Source: Pseudogymnoascus destructans (taxonomy: Eukaryota; Ascomycota; Leotiomycetes; Thelebolales; Thelebolaceae). From it: DNA of 64,000 bases. Every line of letters starts with the position of its first letter. Position 1 is the stretch's first letter. Where the stretch lies: NCBI RefSeq assembly GCF_001641265.1, contig NW_020167526.1, positions 310,001 through 374,000 on the forward strand, written 5' to 3'. The translations under genes and the position numbers were made by a program. Below the pieces are notes generated by a model. That model had not been told where the DNA came from and searched no databases. It was given only the letters and a program-made list of their open reading frames with translations. Shown here piece by piece: positions 11,416-21,714 of this stretch.

Positions 11416-11945
11416 ATATGTAAGGACACAGGGCACCCAGCTCACAGTAATAGCATATGAGAGTGCGAGTCGGAGGCTAAACGGATGCTATCCTATAGGT
11501 CTACTATGAAGGATACAAAAAAGATGATGAGGAACCCCATTGGGTCAATCCCCTTAAGTACCCGAAATGGGTCCGACTCGGCTAACCTGCCCTAACTCTC
11601 CCCACGTGACCGTAACCTGCCCAACTCTGATGCTTTCCGTCACTGAGGGCGGAGGCATCCTTACAATATAGAATTGCATCTTGCTCCTTATACTGCTACT
11701 ACATACTTCACATGTGTTGCAGCCGCTCGATGTTGTAGTTTTTAGACCATTAAAAAAATGCCTCATAACCACACTATCCCCACTTAATAAAGCATAGCTC
11801 ATGCGCATATAGAAAGCGGAGTGGTTAACCGCATACATAAAAGCAAGGACAGAAGCTCTTTCGATTTAGAATATTACCTTAGCTTAGAGAGGTGCAGGAT
11901 TACAACCACTGCAACCATAGCGCATAATACAAGAGGTTATGCTTC
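11416..11945. other. Unassigned sequence inside the transposon nest
   Basis: About 530 bases between the psq-type catalytic block and the LTR. No coding potential or terminal repeat is recognised. It might be internal sequence of the retroelement left beside its LTR, but no primer-binding site is convincing. Confidence 0.4.
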
Positions 11946-12847
11946 TGTAATGGTGGGTGCACCAGATGTGAGAATCTAGCCACCCAAGGAAGGGATGATT
12001 TTACTAAGACAACACACTGTCTTAGGAAACAGAGCCAAAGGGTTGTAGCTTAGACTATTCCACAACGCAGCAATCAGGTGTATGATGAAGTGGTTTAGAC
12101 AAGTTGTAACAAATGTTGAGTCTGGGAACTCAGGGGTAAGTCAGAGGTTAGCACCTCACTGACTTTTCAGAAACAAAGAATAACAAGATTAATGCTTGGA
12201 AGCTTGTAAAAGACGTGGAAGTATGTGATAGTCGATTTACTGTATTGTCTGCTTGCCCTTTCTTAAGGAAAGGGCAATCCTATTTATGCCAAAGGAGTGT
12301 AGTTCTCTCATTCTCCAAGACTTTCCATGACTAACCAGGCTTCGTAACTGTAGTCGACGTAAGAGAATCCCATAGAACCATCTCCTAGGTTCCTAGCCTA
12401 TAGGAAGTGAAAGGAGGTCCAAGGTCAGAGTACCCCTATAGACAAATTATGTCATAACTTAACCAATCTTGTGGGTAACTAAGGAGAGATGACGTGTAAT
12501 GAATCATAGAGGGTTGTAGAAGCTTTTGGAGCTATCGTTCATGTTCCTAGGCCTCTAGTTGATAGAGATATGTCATGTGTAGTATTAGCCCAGTAACTAA
12601 GGAGTGATGTCATGTAATGAATCATAGAGGGTTGTAGAGATATGTTATGTGGTCATATCAGCCCAGTAACTAAGGAGCAATGACGTGTAATAAATCATAG
12701 AGGGTTGTAGCAATCGTTGAGTAGTATTGCTCTTGTTGTTGGTGTGACAAGCCAAAATATGTATAGTGACTTGTAGGTTTGAGGAGGAGATTTCTGTTTG
12801 CTCTTGAGTTTGATAGCAAACTGAGTGCAACGAATGTCAGTATGACA
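11946..12847 (-). mobile_element. LTR copy A (minus orientation)
   Basis: About 900 bp that match, in reverse complement, the LTR at 16185-17110 from end to end: the start TGTCATACTGAC at 12847 downwards and the end CCACCATTACA at 11946. Internal landmarks such as the Gln/Asn-free run around 12200-12300 and the repeated sequence ending in AATCATAGAGGGTTGTAG recur in both. Flanking 5-mers (gcttc on the left, caaca on the right) do not match, so this copy lacks a target duplication. It may be one end of a longer element, a recombinant or a truncated insertion. It seems to lie inside the psq-type pogo relic. Confidence 0.8.
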
Positions 12848-12852
12848 CAACA

Positions 12853-13148
12853 GAGCGACTAAATACACGCAATTTTCTACAACAACGTGATACTGACAAT
12901 CTACGATCAATTGTTCAAGCTCGGAGAGTACAGTAAAAAGACAAGCGAGCAATTTTAAAGGGTCATTTTCATATTTCTACAAGGGAATTGCAGCTACAGG
13001 TCGTTAAAGCATAGGAGGCTACTTGACAGAAGTCAACAGCAACAGGTAGTAGAACTACAAACAAGGCTATAATTGAGCAAGGAGATGAAGAATCTATTGA
13101 AGAGGACTTAGGAGAAGTATCTAATTGTATTTTAATTGAGGATTAGAG
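12853..13148 (+). pseudogene. C-terminal tail of psq-type pogo transposase
   Basis: Readable with frameshifts. The end IIEQGDEESIEEDLGEVSN...LIED then stop is an acidic tail. A homologous tail sits at about 15200-15340, so two copies of this family once existed here. It is placed as the continuation of the relic that starts at 10484, with LTR copy A between them. That link is inferred from order and orientation only. Confidence 0.5.
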
Positions 13149-13150
13149 TA

Positions 13151-15010
13151 ACGTGCATGTATAACGAAAGTGCCAAACAAGCGAAAGTGCCAAAATATCG
13201 CGACTACCCCATAAGAATTGCGATAAATCCACCACAACAATATAAATTAATTAAAACTACTCAGAGTCCTCTTCCTCAGACCTGTCTATTACAATCTGAC
13301 AAGTGCGCGCATTGTGTCCAGTCTCACCACACTTGCCACAGCGACGTGCATGGGTTTCTTCCCTTGGCTTCCGACCACTACTTGCCCTTATTTCTTGCTC
13401 TACTTGCTGCACAACGTCCCTCTCGTCCTGTAGCTCCTGTGCTACCTGTTGACTAAGTGATCCTCCTTGCTGTAGTCGTGTTTTTTTAGCTCTCCGGCGC
13501 TTGCTTAGCACTTCATTTGCCTGTCGCAGGTTTTGGTTCTCTGCTTTTAACAATGCTAATTGATGCATTATTTGCGATGCACCCTTTGTAAACTGGTCAA
13601 CAGCTGCATAGATTGAGGTTGGAGAGCTATTTTGATGATGCGCAATTCGGTTTTTAATGAAAGTAGACTGTGATACAGCTTCAGTTGGGTTATTTGGTGT
13701 CTGAGAAACCCATGGTTGAGCGGTGTTTGGGCGAGAGGTTGGAGGTGTTGGCGTCTTAAACCTAAGGTCAAGTGTAGATATTACACTCTCAGGGCTAAAT
13801 GGAAGAAGCCCAGCACCTCGGAACCCTCCCTGAATATTGCTTTCTGTCATTGCAATGTTAAATGCAGCGTGGAAGGCAGGAAAGAAGTCATCCTTAGTAA
13901 TGTGAATAATATGAGCCCGCATCATATCTTCAATTTGCCGACCGTAAGCTCTCTTTAATGGGCCAAAACAGCCAACATCAAGTGGTTGGAGTATATGGGA
14001 AGAGTGAGCAGGCATACAAAGCGTAATAATGTTGTGTTCTTTGCAGTACTCCTCAAACTTGTCTGAGTGGTGGCTCTCATGACCATCAAGGACTAACAAG
14101 CGATAACCACCAACACTCCGGGGCTTTGTGTGCTTCTCAAAATGCTGAATCCAATCCATACCTCTCTCGTTTGTAGTCCAGCCATTTGCAGTAACAGCGA
14201 TTACCCAATCTGCTGGAAATCCACTATTCTCATACCAAGATGCAAGGTGGTTTTTACCTGCCACAATGACAAATGGCGGCACTGCCCAACCTTAAGAACT
14301 AACGCCTTGGATTACTGTAACCCATTCCCGATTGCCAGGCTGCACCTTTTTTGCCTTTGCCCGCCCATCTGAGCTCGTTACTACCGTTGCGCTTGAGATG
14401 ACGCCCATCATAAACCCAGTCTCATCAAAGTTGTAGATATCTGCATTGTTGATGCCATACTTTAGAATTGTGTTCCATACAAGCTCAAACCAGCCACGAA
14501 TGACTTCTGGATCTTCGCACTTAGCCCTCTGGTAGTCGTATTTTCGCTGGAAGCGTGTCCGGAGCTCTACATGGCGCTTAACAAAGTTTGAAGCCCAACG
14601 TGACCCGACGCGTGGCGCGTCGCGTGTTGCAAGTAGTCGATTTGCCATATCTTCAACAATAGACAACTGAGGAGGGAACCCTTTAGCAGCTAAGTCAAGT
14701 ATATACTGAACAAGAACTGATTCCTCTAGGTTACTTAATTTCTGTAAGTTGGCTTGGATATCGCGTCGTGAAGGTACACCTTGTAAACGGTGACGTAGCT
14801 TGCGGTGGTCTACGGAATAGATCCTAGCTGCAACTCGAAGGCGCAAATTTGGGTCGCTTTGCATAGCTTGGATAGCTAGCACTAATTTGCTTTCATCATT
14901 TTTATGGCGCATGTTTTGTTGTGGAGGAATTTAACATTTAGTTGGGGGGGTTGGTCACCGCATGATTTTGGCACTTTCGCTTGTTTGGCACTTTCGTTAT
15001 ACATGCACGT
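13151..15010 (-). mobile_element. Complete pogo/Fot1 transposon with 46-bp TIRs
   Basis: An 1860-bp element with perfect 46-bp terminal inverted repeats at 13151-13196 and 14965-15010 and flanking TA duplications (13149-13150, 15011-15012). Each TIR contains a direct repeat of the 12-mer CGAAAGTGCCAA, likely two transposase-binding sites. It encodes one transposase on the minus strand with a single stop. It sits just past the stop codon of the psq-type tail, so it inserted into an older element. The perfect TIRs and near-open ORF make it the youngest DNA transposon in the window. Confidence 0.92.
13257..14912 (-). pseudogene. Pogo/Fot1 transposase with one nonsense codon and a C-terminal zinc knuckle
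   Basis: The frame runs from MRHKNDESKLVLAIQAM at 14912 to a stop at 13257, 551 codons, broken only by a TAA at about 14289-14291 between VIQGVSS and GWAVPPFVIVAGK. A CAA-to-TAA change would explain it. Domains: psq/HTH (about 1-60), CENP-B HTH (about 65-130, WASNFVKRHVELRTR), catalytic core with NFDETGFMMG, LLVLDGHESHHS and SSHILQPLDVGCFGPLK (DDD triad), a coiled coil (LALLKAENQNLRQANEVL) and a CCHC knuckle CGKCGETGHNARTC near the end. It cannot make full-length protein unless read through. A homologous intact copy elsewhere in the genome could mobilise it. Confidence 0.9.
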
Positions 15011-15012
15011 TA

Positions 15013-15353
15013 TATATAATTTTATTTTTGTTGTTGTTCACGATGTTCCAACCCCACTACCGCCAGTACGCCATTACCGCCAGTACGCCACGACTTACGT
15101 TATGGTATATATAGCGTGTTACGCGTATTCCGCCAAGCCAGAAAGAATACTATAGTCTTTTTGGCTTAGTGGGATGTAGCGCGAGCGTAACCGTACATCG
15201 TTACAGGAAGCCACCTAGCAGAAAGCAACAAAAAGTCGAGCCATAGGCGCAAACCATGCTAAATGAACTAATTGAAGAGTAAATTGTCGAAGACGACCTA
15301 GAGGAGGAATTAGACTATATTATAGTTGAGTACTAAACTAAGACGTTACAATA
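15013..15353 (+). pseudogene. Second psq-type transposase tail and flank
   Basis: About 15200-15340 aligns by eye with the tail at 12970-13148 (both start GGA-GC-AC-T--CAGAA and end in an acidic run; here LNELIEE-stop-IVEDDLEEELDYIIVEY then stop). The rest of that element is missing. The left part (15013-15200) has no recognised content. Confidence 0.45.
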
Positions 15354-16184
15354 TACAGTAAAAATACGATAAGTCAATATGCTTTTAGCCGATATTTACA
15401 TTATCTCGATATCTTTTTCTGTACGGAAGCTTTTTACATACAAAACACAATACATCCGATATCATGAGATCCTCCTTGAATATTGACTTATGCTAATCTT
15501 TTGAATCTTATAGAATACCTTCAAGAAAGCTCAATTCGATGACAATTGAACAGCGTCGTGCTCTTCAACAATGGACTGTCAACAAAACACCTCAACCTTC
15601 CCAAAAAGATTGTATCACCTGGTTTTTTGAGAAGTACAACATTCGAATTAGTCAATCTACAGTCTCGGAATCCCTTAGCAGCCGATTTATCAACCTTGAT
15701 GATCCAATTAATACACCAACAATAGGGAAGAGGAACGATACGAATATACGTCGATGGGAAGTGGCTTGGCCAGATACTGAGGCTATTCTTTTTGAGTGGC
15801 AAGAACGAATCGATTCAAAAAGAGGTTTTAGAACTGCGGAGATCTTACAAGAGAAGGCAAAGCGAATTTGGTCACAACTACCACAATATCAAGGGAAGCC
15901 TTCGCCAGAGTTTAGCATTGCTTGGATACAGAAATTTCGACTACGTCACAACATCCGGAATAGAAAGAGGCAAGGAGAAGGGGCATCAGTCAGTGAGACA
16001 GCAGAGGACGAGATGAGGGCTATTCAGACAGTGGCTGGGGAGTATTTAGAGGACAACATTTATAGCATGGACGAGACGGGTTTATACTGGAAGATGATGC
16101 CATCTCGTGGGCTTTCTACAATGGAGGCTCGAGTAGGAAGGAAGATGGACAAGGCAAGGATGTCTGTCGTATTCTGTTGTAATG

Positions 16185-17110
16185 TGTCATACTGACATTC
16201 GTTGCACTCAGTTTGCTATCAAACTCAAGAGCAAACTTGGAAATCTCCTCCTCAAACCTACAAGTCACTATACATATTCTGGCTTATCACACCAACAACA
16301 AGAGCAATACTACTCAACGATTGCTACAACCATCTATGATTCATTACACGTCATCGCTCCTTAGTTACTGGGCCGATATTACCACATAGCATATCTCTAC
16401 GACCCTCTATGATTCATTACATGACATCACTCATACTACCACATGACATATCTCTACCAACTAGAGGCCTAGGAGCATGAACGATAGCTCTAAAATCTCC
16501 TACGAACCTCTATGATTCATTACATGTCATCGCTCTTTAGTTACCCACAAGATTGGTTAAGTTATGACATAATTTGTCTATGACATAATTTGTCTATGAC
16601 ATAATTTGTCTATAGGGGTACTCTGACCTTGGTCCTCCTTTTACTTCCTATAGGCTACGAACCTAAGAGATGGTTCTATGGGATTCTCTTATGTCGACTA
16701 CAGTTACAAAGCCTGGTAAGTCATGGAAAGTCTTGGAAAATGAGAGAACTACACTCCTTTGGCATAAATAGGATTGCCCTTTCCTTAAGAAAGGGCAAGC
16801 AGACAATACAGTAAATCGACTATCACATACTTCCACGTCTTTTACAAGCTTCCAAGCATTCATCTTGTTACTCCTTGTTTCTGAAAAGTCAGTGAGGTGT
16901 TAACCTCTGACTTACCCCTAAGTTCCCAGACTCAACATTTGTTGCAACTTGTCTGAACCACTTCACTACATCACACACCTGATTGCTGCGTTGTGGAATA
17001 GTCTAAGCTACGACCCTTTGGCTCTGTTTTCTAAGACAGTGTGTTGTCTTAGTAAATTCATCCCTTCCTTGGGTGGCTAGATTCTCACATCTGGTGCACC
17101 CACCATTACA
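16185..17110 (+). mobile_element. Solo LTR of an LTR retrotransposon, copy B
   Basis: 926 bp, beginning TGTCATACTGAC and ending CCACCATTACA (TG...CA termini), flanked by the perfect 5-bp target duplication taatg (16180-16184 and 17111-17115). No gag/pol sequence and no second LTR are present, so this is a solo LTR left by recombination between the ends of a full element. It interrupts the pogo transposase. It is the same family as 11946-12847, inverted. It contains short repeated blocks around 16310-16560 (variants of CTATGATTCATTACA) and a triplicated GACATAATTTGTCTAT at about 16566-16614. Confidence 0.93.
16565..16614 (+). repeat. Tandem 17-bp repeat inside LTR copy B
   Basis: The unit TATGACATAATTTGTC occurs three times in a row here but only once at the matching position of LTR copy A (about 12438-12455). 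Local duplication therefore happened after the two copies diverged. Confidence 0.7.
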
Positions 17111-18165
17111 TAATGCTGCTGGTACTGATCGATGTCCTCCTTGGTTTATTGGCAAGGCGAAAACGCCTCGAGCTTTACGAAACATTGACGTCATAGCAAT
17201 GGGAGGGGTTTGGAGGTGGAATAAGAAGGCTTGGATGAATCAGTTTATTATGGCAGAATGGTTAAGGGCTTTTTATGCTCGTATTGGTACAACACGGGAG
17301 GTTCTTCTCACCATGGACAACTTTTCAGCACATATCAAGGCCCTCGAATCGACACCACCCCCTGCGAATATCCGAGTTATCTGGCTTCCTCCAAATGCAA
17401 CAAGTCGATTTCAAGCCCTAGATCAAGGTATCATTGCCTCTGTCAAAGCTCATTACCGTCGACAATGGCTCCTTTACATCCTTGATGCTTTTAAAAGGAA
17501 TGAAGATCCTGTCCAAACGATGAATATACAACTTGCTATTCGATGGCTTCTTCGATCCTGGAATCACGACCTTACAAACTCGACAATCTATAACTGTTTT
17601 CGAAAGAGTATGATTGTTCAAAAGCCAGTTCAACTACCCTCACAACCTCTTCCTGATATTACCAATCTCTATCAACAAGTACAACAAGCTGGGAATGTAC
17701 ATGACACTATGGATCTTTCGAGCTTTTTAAATCCAGTCGATGAGGATATACAAGAGTTAGAGGGGTGGGAGGATTTTCAAAGGGGGGATGCTATTCTTGA
17801 GGATATCATGTCACAATACGTCCCAGATACCACTCAAGATGATGAGGAAGAGGATGAGCCTTCTTCACAGCCTGTGCCAACTACACAAGCTGTGATTAAC
17901 GCCATTCAAGTTCTGATTGAGTTTACGGAATCTGGGAATAGTGACACCTCAGAAGCACCAACGTTCTTACGTTCTTTTGAACGTTTTGAGAGACAGTTAA
18001 GGCTCCTTGAAGCCAATTCACAAAGGCAGGGGACATTAGACTCATGGTTTATGTAAATAGCTTCAATTTTTAATTTAATCACGTGTAATACATTTACTCG
18101 ATATATGCATTAAGTCGATATATTTTTGTGGATCCGAGGCATCAACTTATCGTATTTTTACTGTA

Positions 18166-18454
18166 CGATATAAAACGTACTGATACCTACCCCTGTCGCC
18201 AAGCAAATTTTCCCACAGCTTGGCACTGAACCTGCCCTCGGCTGATTACTAATTATCTTTCACCAATGGAATGGATTGGGTTCGCGCCGGTTCGCCATCA
18301 ACTGTAGTTCTTCGTTTCTGCGGTTCTGCTGTGTGTCGCAAAGCTACACCGCAAGAGAATCCTTTCGTTCTGTGCAACCATTGTCTTTAGCCGCCTTGTT
18401 TGATTTTGCTACGCAAAGGCATCTTTTCATGGTTCTTTGCATGCACTATTCAAG
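18166..18454. other. FAD-oxidoreductase upstream region
   Basis: 289 bases between the pogo right end and the ATG of the FAD gene. No gene is seen. The pogo element therefore forms the distal promoter of the right-hand half of the gene group. Confidence 0.4.
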
Positions 18455-19908
18455 ATGACGTCCACAAAGAGCAGTGTAAAGCAGAGGGTGGCTATAGTTG
18501 GCTCGGGTATGGCTGGTTTGGCCACAGCGCACCTTCTTCACAATGATAAACATCAGCGGTACTCTGTGACTGTCTTTGAAAGCGTGCGTATGTTATGTCT
18601 CAAATTCTTCTGTTCGCTGGTCTGACAAGTTTCCATTAGGGTGAATCCTTCTCACTCGATTCTGCGTCCGTATCTATAGAAGATGAATCTCAAAAAATTG
18701 TCGATCGCATTGACGTCCCTATGCGCGCCTTCGCAGAAGGCTATTACAAAAATCTGATCAGCATGTACAAATACCTAGGGGTACGATACCATTTTCAACT
18801 ATTCGTTTATAGCTTCAAGAAAAACGCTGTCAGTGAGACTTGGAACAAGGAGAGCAAGGAAGGTTACTTTGTCTATTCTTCGAACAACCATGGATTTCCG
18901 CCAATATGGCCGGAGGGTATTAATCTGTTCTCATGGCTCATAGAAATCGGGTATGTAGCCGTCTGCTACCTTTGGTGGTCGCTTTGCTGCTTCTGGATTC
19001 CACCGGCACTCGCAACAAACTCTCGTCTCTGCGAATCTTTAGAAGAATACATGAAACGCATCATGCTTCCGCGCCACTTCGTGAACTTCTACCTTCTCCC
19101 TCTCCTCTCGAGCGTTGCGACTTGTACGCACGAAGCTCTTCTCCGGTTTCCAGCTAGGGATTTGACCGAATATAAAAGACAATCAGCAGGGGGGGACCAT
19201 TACACGGTTTCTAGTGTGCACGAAGTGCAAAAATCGCTAGGATCCGGACTGAAAACAAAATTTTCCACGCTGGTCACTAAGGTTGAAGTGCTCCAAGATG
19301 GGAGACTTGAGGTCGTGTGGAATACATCGGATAATGTAACTCATAAAGATATATTCGACCGGGTGGTTTTGGGGGTGGCCCCTGATATTGCCGGAAGGAT
19401 CTTCCAACCACTCGGAAAAGCCATGGCACAGATTCCAACAACAATGGTCCACAGCATTGTACAAGGTAATGGTATGAAGGTCGCCTTGAATGACACTAAG
19501 GCAAGTGAGTTGGCACCGAAGGGCGCCAAAGCAGCGGAAACGATACACCTTCGCACATCAACTAGTCTGGCACAAACAGAATCCATACACGTCCATGGAT
19601 CCGGAGCTATGGTGACGACGTGCCCATTCACCGATGTTTCATCAGCATCAAATGTGCTGAGATCCGTAAAATTCCTTCGAGCCCTCCGCACCCCACTCAG
19701 CAGGCATGTGGTTAACAGCATATTCGGCGAGAACATCGGCAGTCCTCTCGTGGACGAGAAACAACCCTCCTGGAGGAGCGGCGACGACAAGATCTATTTG
19801 GTTGGAGGCTGGTGTTGGGATGGCATGGTACTCCTGGAAGGCTGTGTGATCTCTGCTATGAGGGTTGCCTCGGCGCTTGATGTAGATATACCATGGAACG
19901 GTTTATAG
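18455..19908 (+). CDS. FAD/NAD(P)-binding amine-oxidase-like oxidoreductase (COG2907 type)
   Basis: Two exons, 18455-18583 and 18640-19908, intron 18584-18639 (GTGCGT..TAG). Product about 465 residues. The dinucleotide-binding motif VAIVGSGMAGLATAHLL is at residues 12-28, followed by VTVFES. Residues 130-165 hold a strongly hydrophobic stretch (WLIEIGYVAVCYLWWSLCCFW) that could insert in a membrane. LPRHFVNFYLLPLLSSVATC and GGDHYTV match blocks of the COG2907 family, and the C-terminal KIYLVGGWCWDGMVLLEG contributes to the FAD site. In bacteria, proteins of this family are often encoded beside cyclopropane-fatty-acid-synthase-type methyltransferases, which suggests lipid oxidation or desaturation. 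The start is the first in-frame ATG; an upstream TTG is not used. Confidence 0.88.
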
Positions 19909-20075
19909 GCTTGAATTAATGACATAATACCCATTACAGTGTGAGTCTTACAGTGCACTAGGATTGTAGAATCTTCAGCAATCGATCTAACGGCAACAGA
20001 TGGTGGCCTATTCGCATTTTGAAGAACCTACTGCTGAGCTTAGGAACTATAGTACCGTCATGGATACAGTTCGGT
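19909..20075. other. Convergent 3' spacer
   Basis: 167 bases between the stop codons of the FAD gene and the MDR gene. Contains only presumed 3' untranslated sequence. Confidence 0.4.
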
Positions 20076-21065
20076 TCACTTGTCGACTTCAACGACAATC
20101 ACCACCTTTCCCCTTGCGTGGCCTCCATCCAGCCTGGCAAAAGCATCCTCGAACTTTTCAAGAGGCCACACGCTGTCGACCACTGGTTTACAAACACCAG
20201 CTTCGACCAGTTCAGTGATATTTTTCAGCTGCGAGCCGTTTGCTTCCACAATGAAAAAGAGGTTATTGACGCCTTCAACCTCCAAATCTTTTGGCCTCTT
20301 CTCCTCAGGCGGTTCGTAGATACTGACGAGAGTCCTCCACTCTTTAAGTCCACCAAGCCTCCTCCAACGTCTTCCTACAACAAGATCAAATTTCCTTCCC
20401 GCAACTTCGCTCACCCAATCTTTCAGCGACACCTGGCGATAATTGATCGCAACATCCACCCCGAGCGACTCGACAAACGCCACATTATCTGGCCCACACG
20501 TCCCAGCCACCTCGGCCCCAGCCCACCTTGCCAACTGCACGATCCAAGAACCTGCACCCCCAGACGCCGCCGTAACCAAGACCCTCTTCCCCTTTGCCGC
20601 CCCCTTTTCTGCCTTCAACCTCCCACGCACAAACAGCGCCTGCCAGGCCGTCAATGCACTCAGTGCCACCGCCGCGCTTTCGGCCCACCCCAGATTCCTC
20701 GCTCGTACCCCTAGCTCCGCAGTCGTAATAATCGTGTACTCCCTTGCCATGCCCGTGCGGGCGAACTCTGTGCGTGCATACACCTCTGTGCCAGGTTGGA
20801 ATGGCGAGCCTGCCGGGGCGGTAACTACGGTGCCGGCGACGTCATAGCAGGGTATCGGCTCCTTGCGTTTGGTGTCTGGGTTCTTTGCGTTTTCAGGCCA
20901 GAGTATTTCCCCGGCGCATGGGGCGACAGCGTGTGCGCGGATGAGGTGCTCGTTAGCGGAGAGGTCGGGGACTGGGAGGGGGCAGGTTTGTAGGGTTAGG
21001 TGCTGAGTGTTTGGGTCCAGTTGGAAGAGAGCGCGCATTGAAGATGGGAGGAGTAGGGTTGCCAT
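20076..21065 (-). CDS. Medium-chain dehydrogenase/reductase, quinone-oxidoreductase-like
   Basis: A 329-residue single-exon ORF. It has the N-terminal GroES-like fold (MRALFQLDPN..., PCYDVAGTVV), the cofactor-binding block LVTAASGGAGSWIVQLARWAGAEVAGTCG and a C-terminal GKVVIVVEV ending. It lacks the zinc ligands of true alcohol dehydrogenases, so it is an NADPH-dependent enoyl or quinone reductase type. The segment after KFDLVV (about residues 235-250, GRRWRRLGGLKEWR) does not fit the usual D-x-VGG-x-x-L pattern, while a neighbouring frame reads GGLVDLKSGG-like there. Two small compensating indels are possible. It lies in tandem with the acyltransferase and convergent with the FAD gene, consistent with the tailoring group. 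Confidence 0.85.
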   Translation of the reverse strand: MATLLLPSSMRALFQLDPNTQHLTLQTCPLPVPDLSANEHLIRAHAVAPCAGEILWPENAKNPDTKRKEPIPCYDVAGTVVTAPAGSPFQPGTEVYARTEFARTGMAREYTIITTAELGVRARNLGWAESAAVALSALTAWQALFVRGRLKAEKGAAKGKRVLVTAASGGAGSWIVQLARWAGAEVAGTCGPDNVAFVESLGVDVAINYRQVSLKDWVSEVAGRKFDLVVGRRWRRLGGLKEWRTLVSIYEPPEEKRPKDLEVEGVNNLFFIVEANGSQLKNITELVEAGVCKPVVDSVWPLEKFEDAFARLDGGHARGKVVIVVEVDK

Positions 21066-21714
21066 TGTTGCGGCGGATCTGTGTGTGGCTTTTGAGATAG
21101 AACGTGGCGTTGCCGCTGTATTATGGGAGAGATTGGATTGTCTTGTTCGGCAGTTGCTTGTGAAGTTAATCGGCTCGGCGGTGAGACGGACCTCGCTGTC
21201 ATGATCCAGACTGATGGAAGGATGCTACAGAATCACGTGGTGGGCTGCATATAGACCACTCCGTAGAATGCATCATACTTCCCATGACCTTGTTCCCTAT
21301 AATGGGAAGGCATTTGGAATTTCTGTTTATAACGATCATTTCTTCAAGCTACCTTCAGGACAAGCGTCTGATGTCTCCAGTTTATACCTCACTAATAGGT
21401 TTCTACAACAAATAGCTCTTGACGGGCAAGGTTTCACATAAGATAACATGATTGTGTGAGAAGAGTTAATATTAAAATCGATGGGGCCGACGCGCTGCCC
21501 ATCACAACAGTACCCCCCAATTGGGGCGCCGATTCTTTCGGAGAGACGAAACAATATTATAGACAACCCAAGCCCCCTTTGCATCTCATCATGGATGACA
21601 ATCAATTGTAGTCCAGCCTCCTTTTCGTCTTCGTAGATTTTTCATAGCGTTTCGTTTCTGGTACTGCTTCCATGTACAAAATTTACAACGTTCAAGCAAG
21701 ACTCATCCGCGTAT
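21066..21714. other. Intergenic, MDR promoter
   Basis: 649 bases with no supportable gene. It carries the MDR upstream region and the 3' flank of the acyltransferase. No repeat or motif recognised. Confidence 0.4.

Larger units (their letters stand above)
15539..18056 (+). pseudogene. Pogo-family transposase disrupted by LTR insertion
   Basis: The first half (15539-16184) starts MTIEQRRALQQW and carries the HTH/CENP-B region (SQSTVSESLSSRF) and the first catalytic Asp in YSMDETGLYWK. The second half (about 17111-18056) carries LLTMDNFSAH (second Asp) and FQALDQGIIASVKAHYRRQ (third Asp), then a long acidic tail ending LDSWFM. The two halves meet in phase at the duplicated pentamer, with no other stop, so the gene was intact when the retroelement landed. 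Uninterrupted length would be about 530 residues. The upstream codon that is ATG in the sister element is ATA here. Confidence 0.9.
15356..18163 (+). mobile_element. Pogo element interrupted by a solo LTR
   Basis: Terminal inverted repeats start CAGTAAAAATACGATAAGT at 15356-15374 and end with its reverse complement at 18145-18163, with TA duplications at 15354-15355 and 18164-18165. Without the 931-bp insertion (LTR plus one 5-bp duplication) it would be 1877 bp, close to the 1868 bp of the related element at 121-1988. It encodes a transposase in two open halves around the insertion. Confidence 0.92.

Noticed and set aside
11880..11945. Possible tRNA primer-binding site next to LTR copy A (TGGTTGCAGTGGTTGTAATC on the minus strand)
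   Set aside because: It starts about 25 bases past the LTR end rather than next to it, and the implied tRNA T-stem does not pair properly.
11946..12847. Reading the two inverted LTRs as the two ends of one element
   Set aside because: LTRs of one element are in direct, not inverted, orientation; copy B has its own target duplication.
20019..20714. 231-codon plus-strand ORF
   Set aside because: Shadow of the MDR gene on the other strand; His/Pro/Arg-rich translation without a domain.
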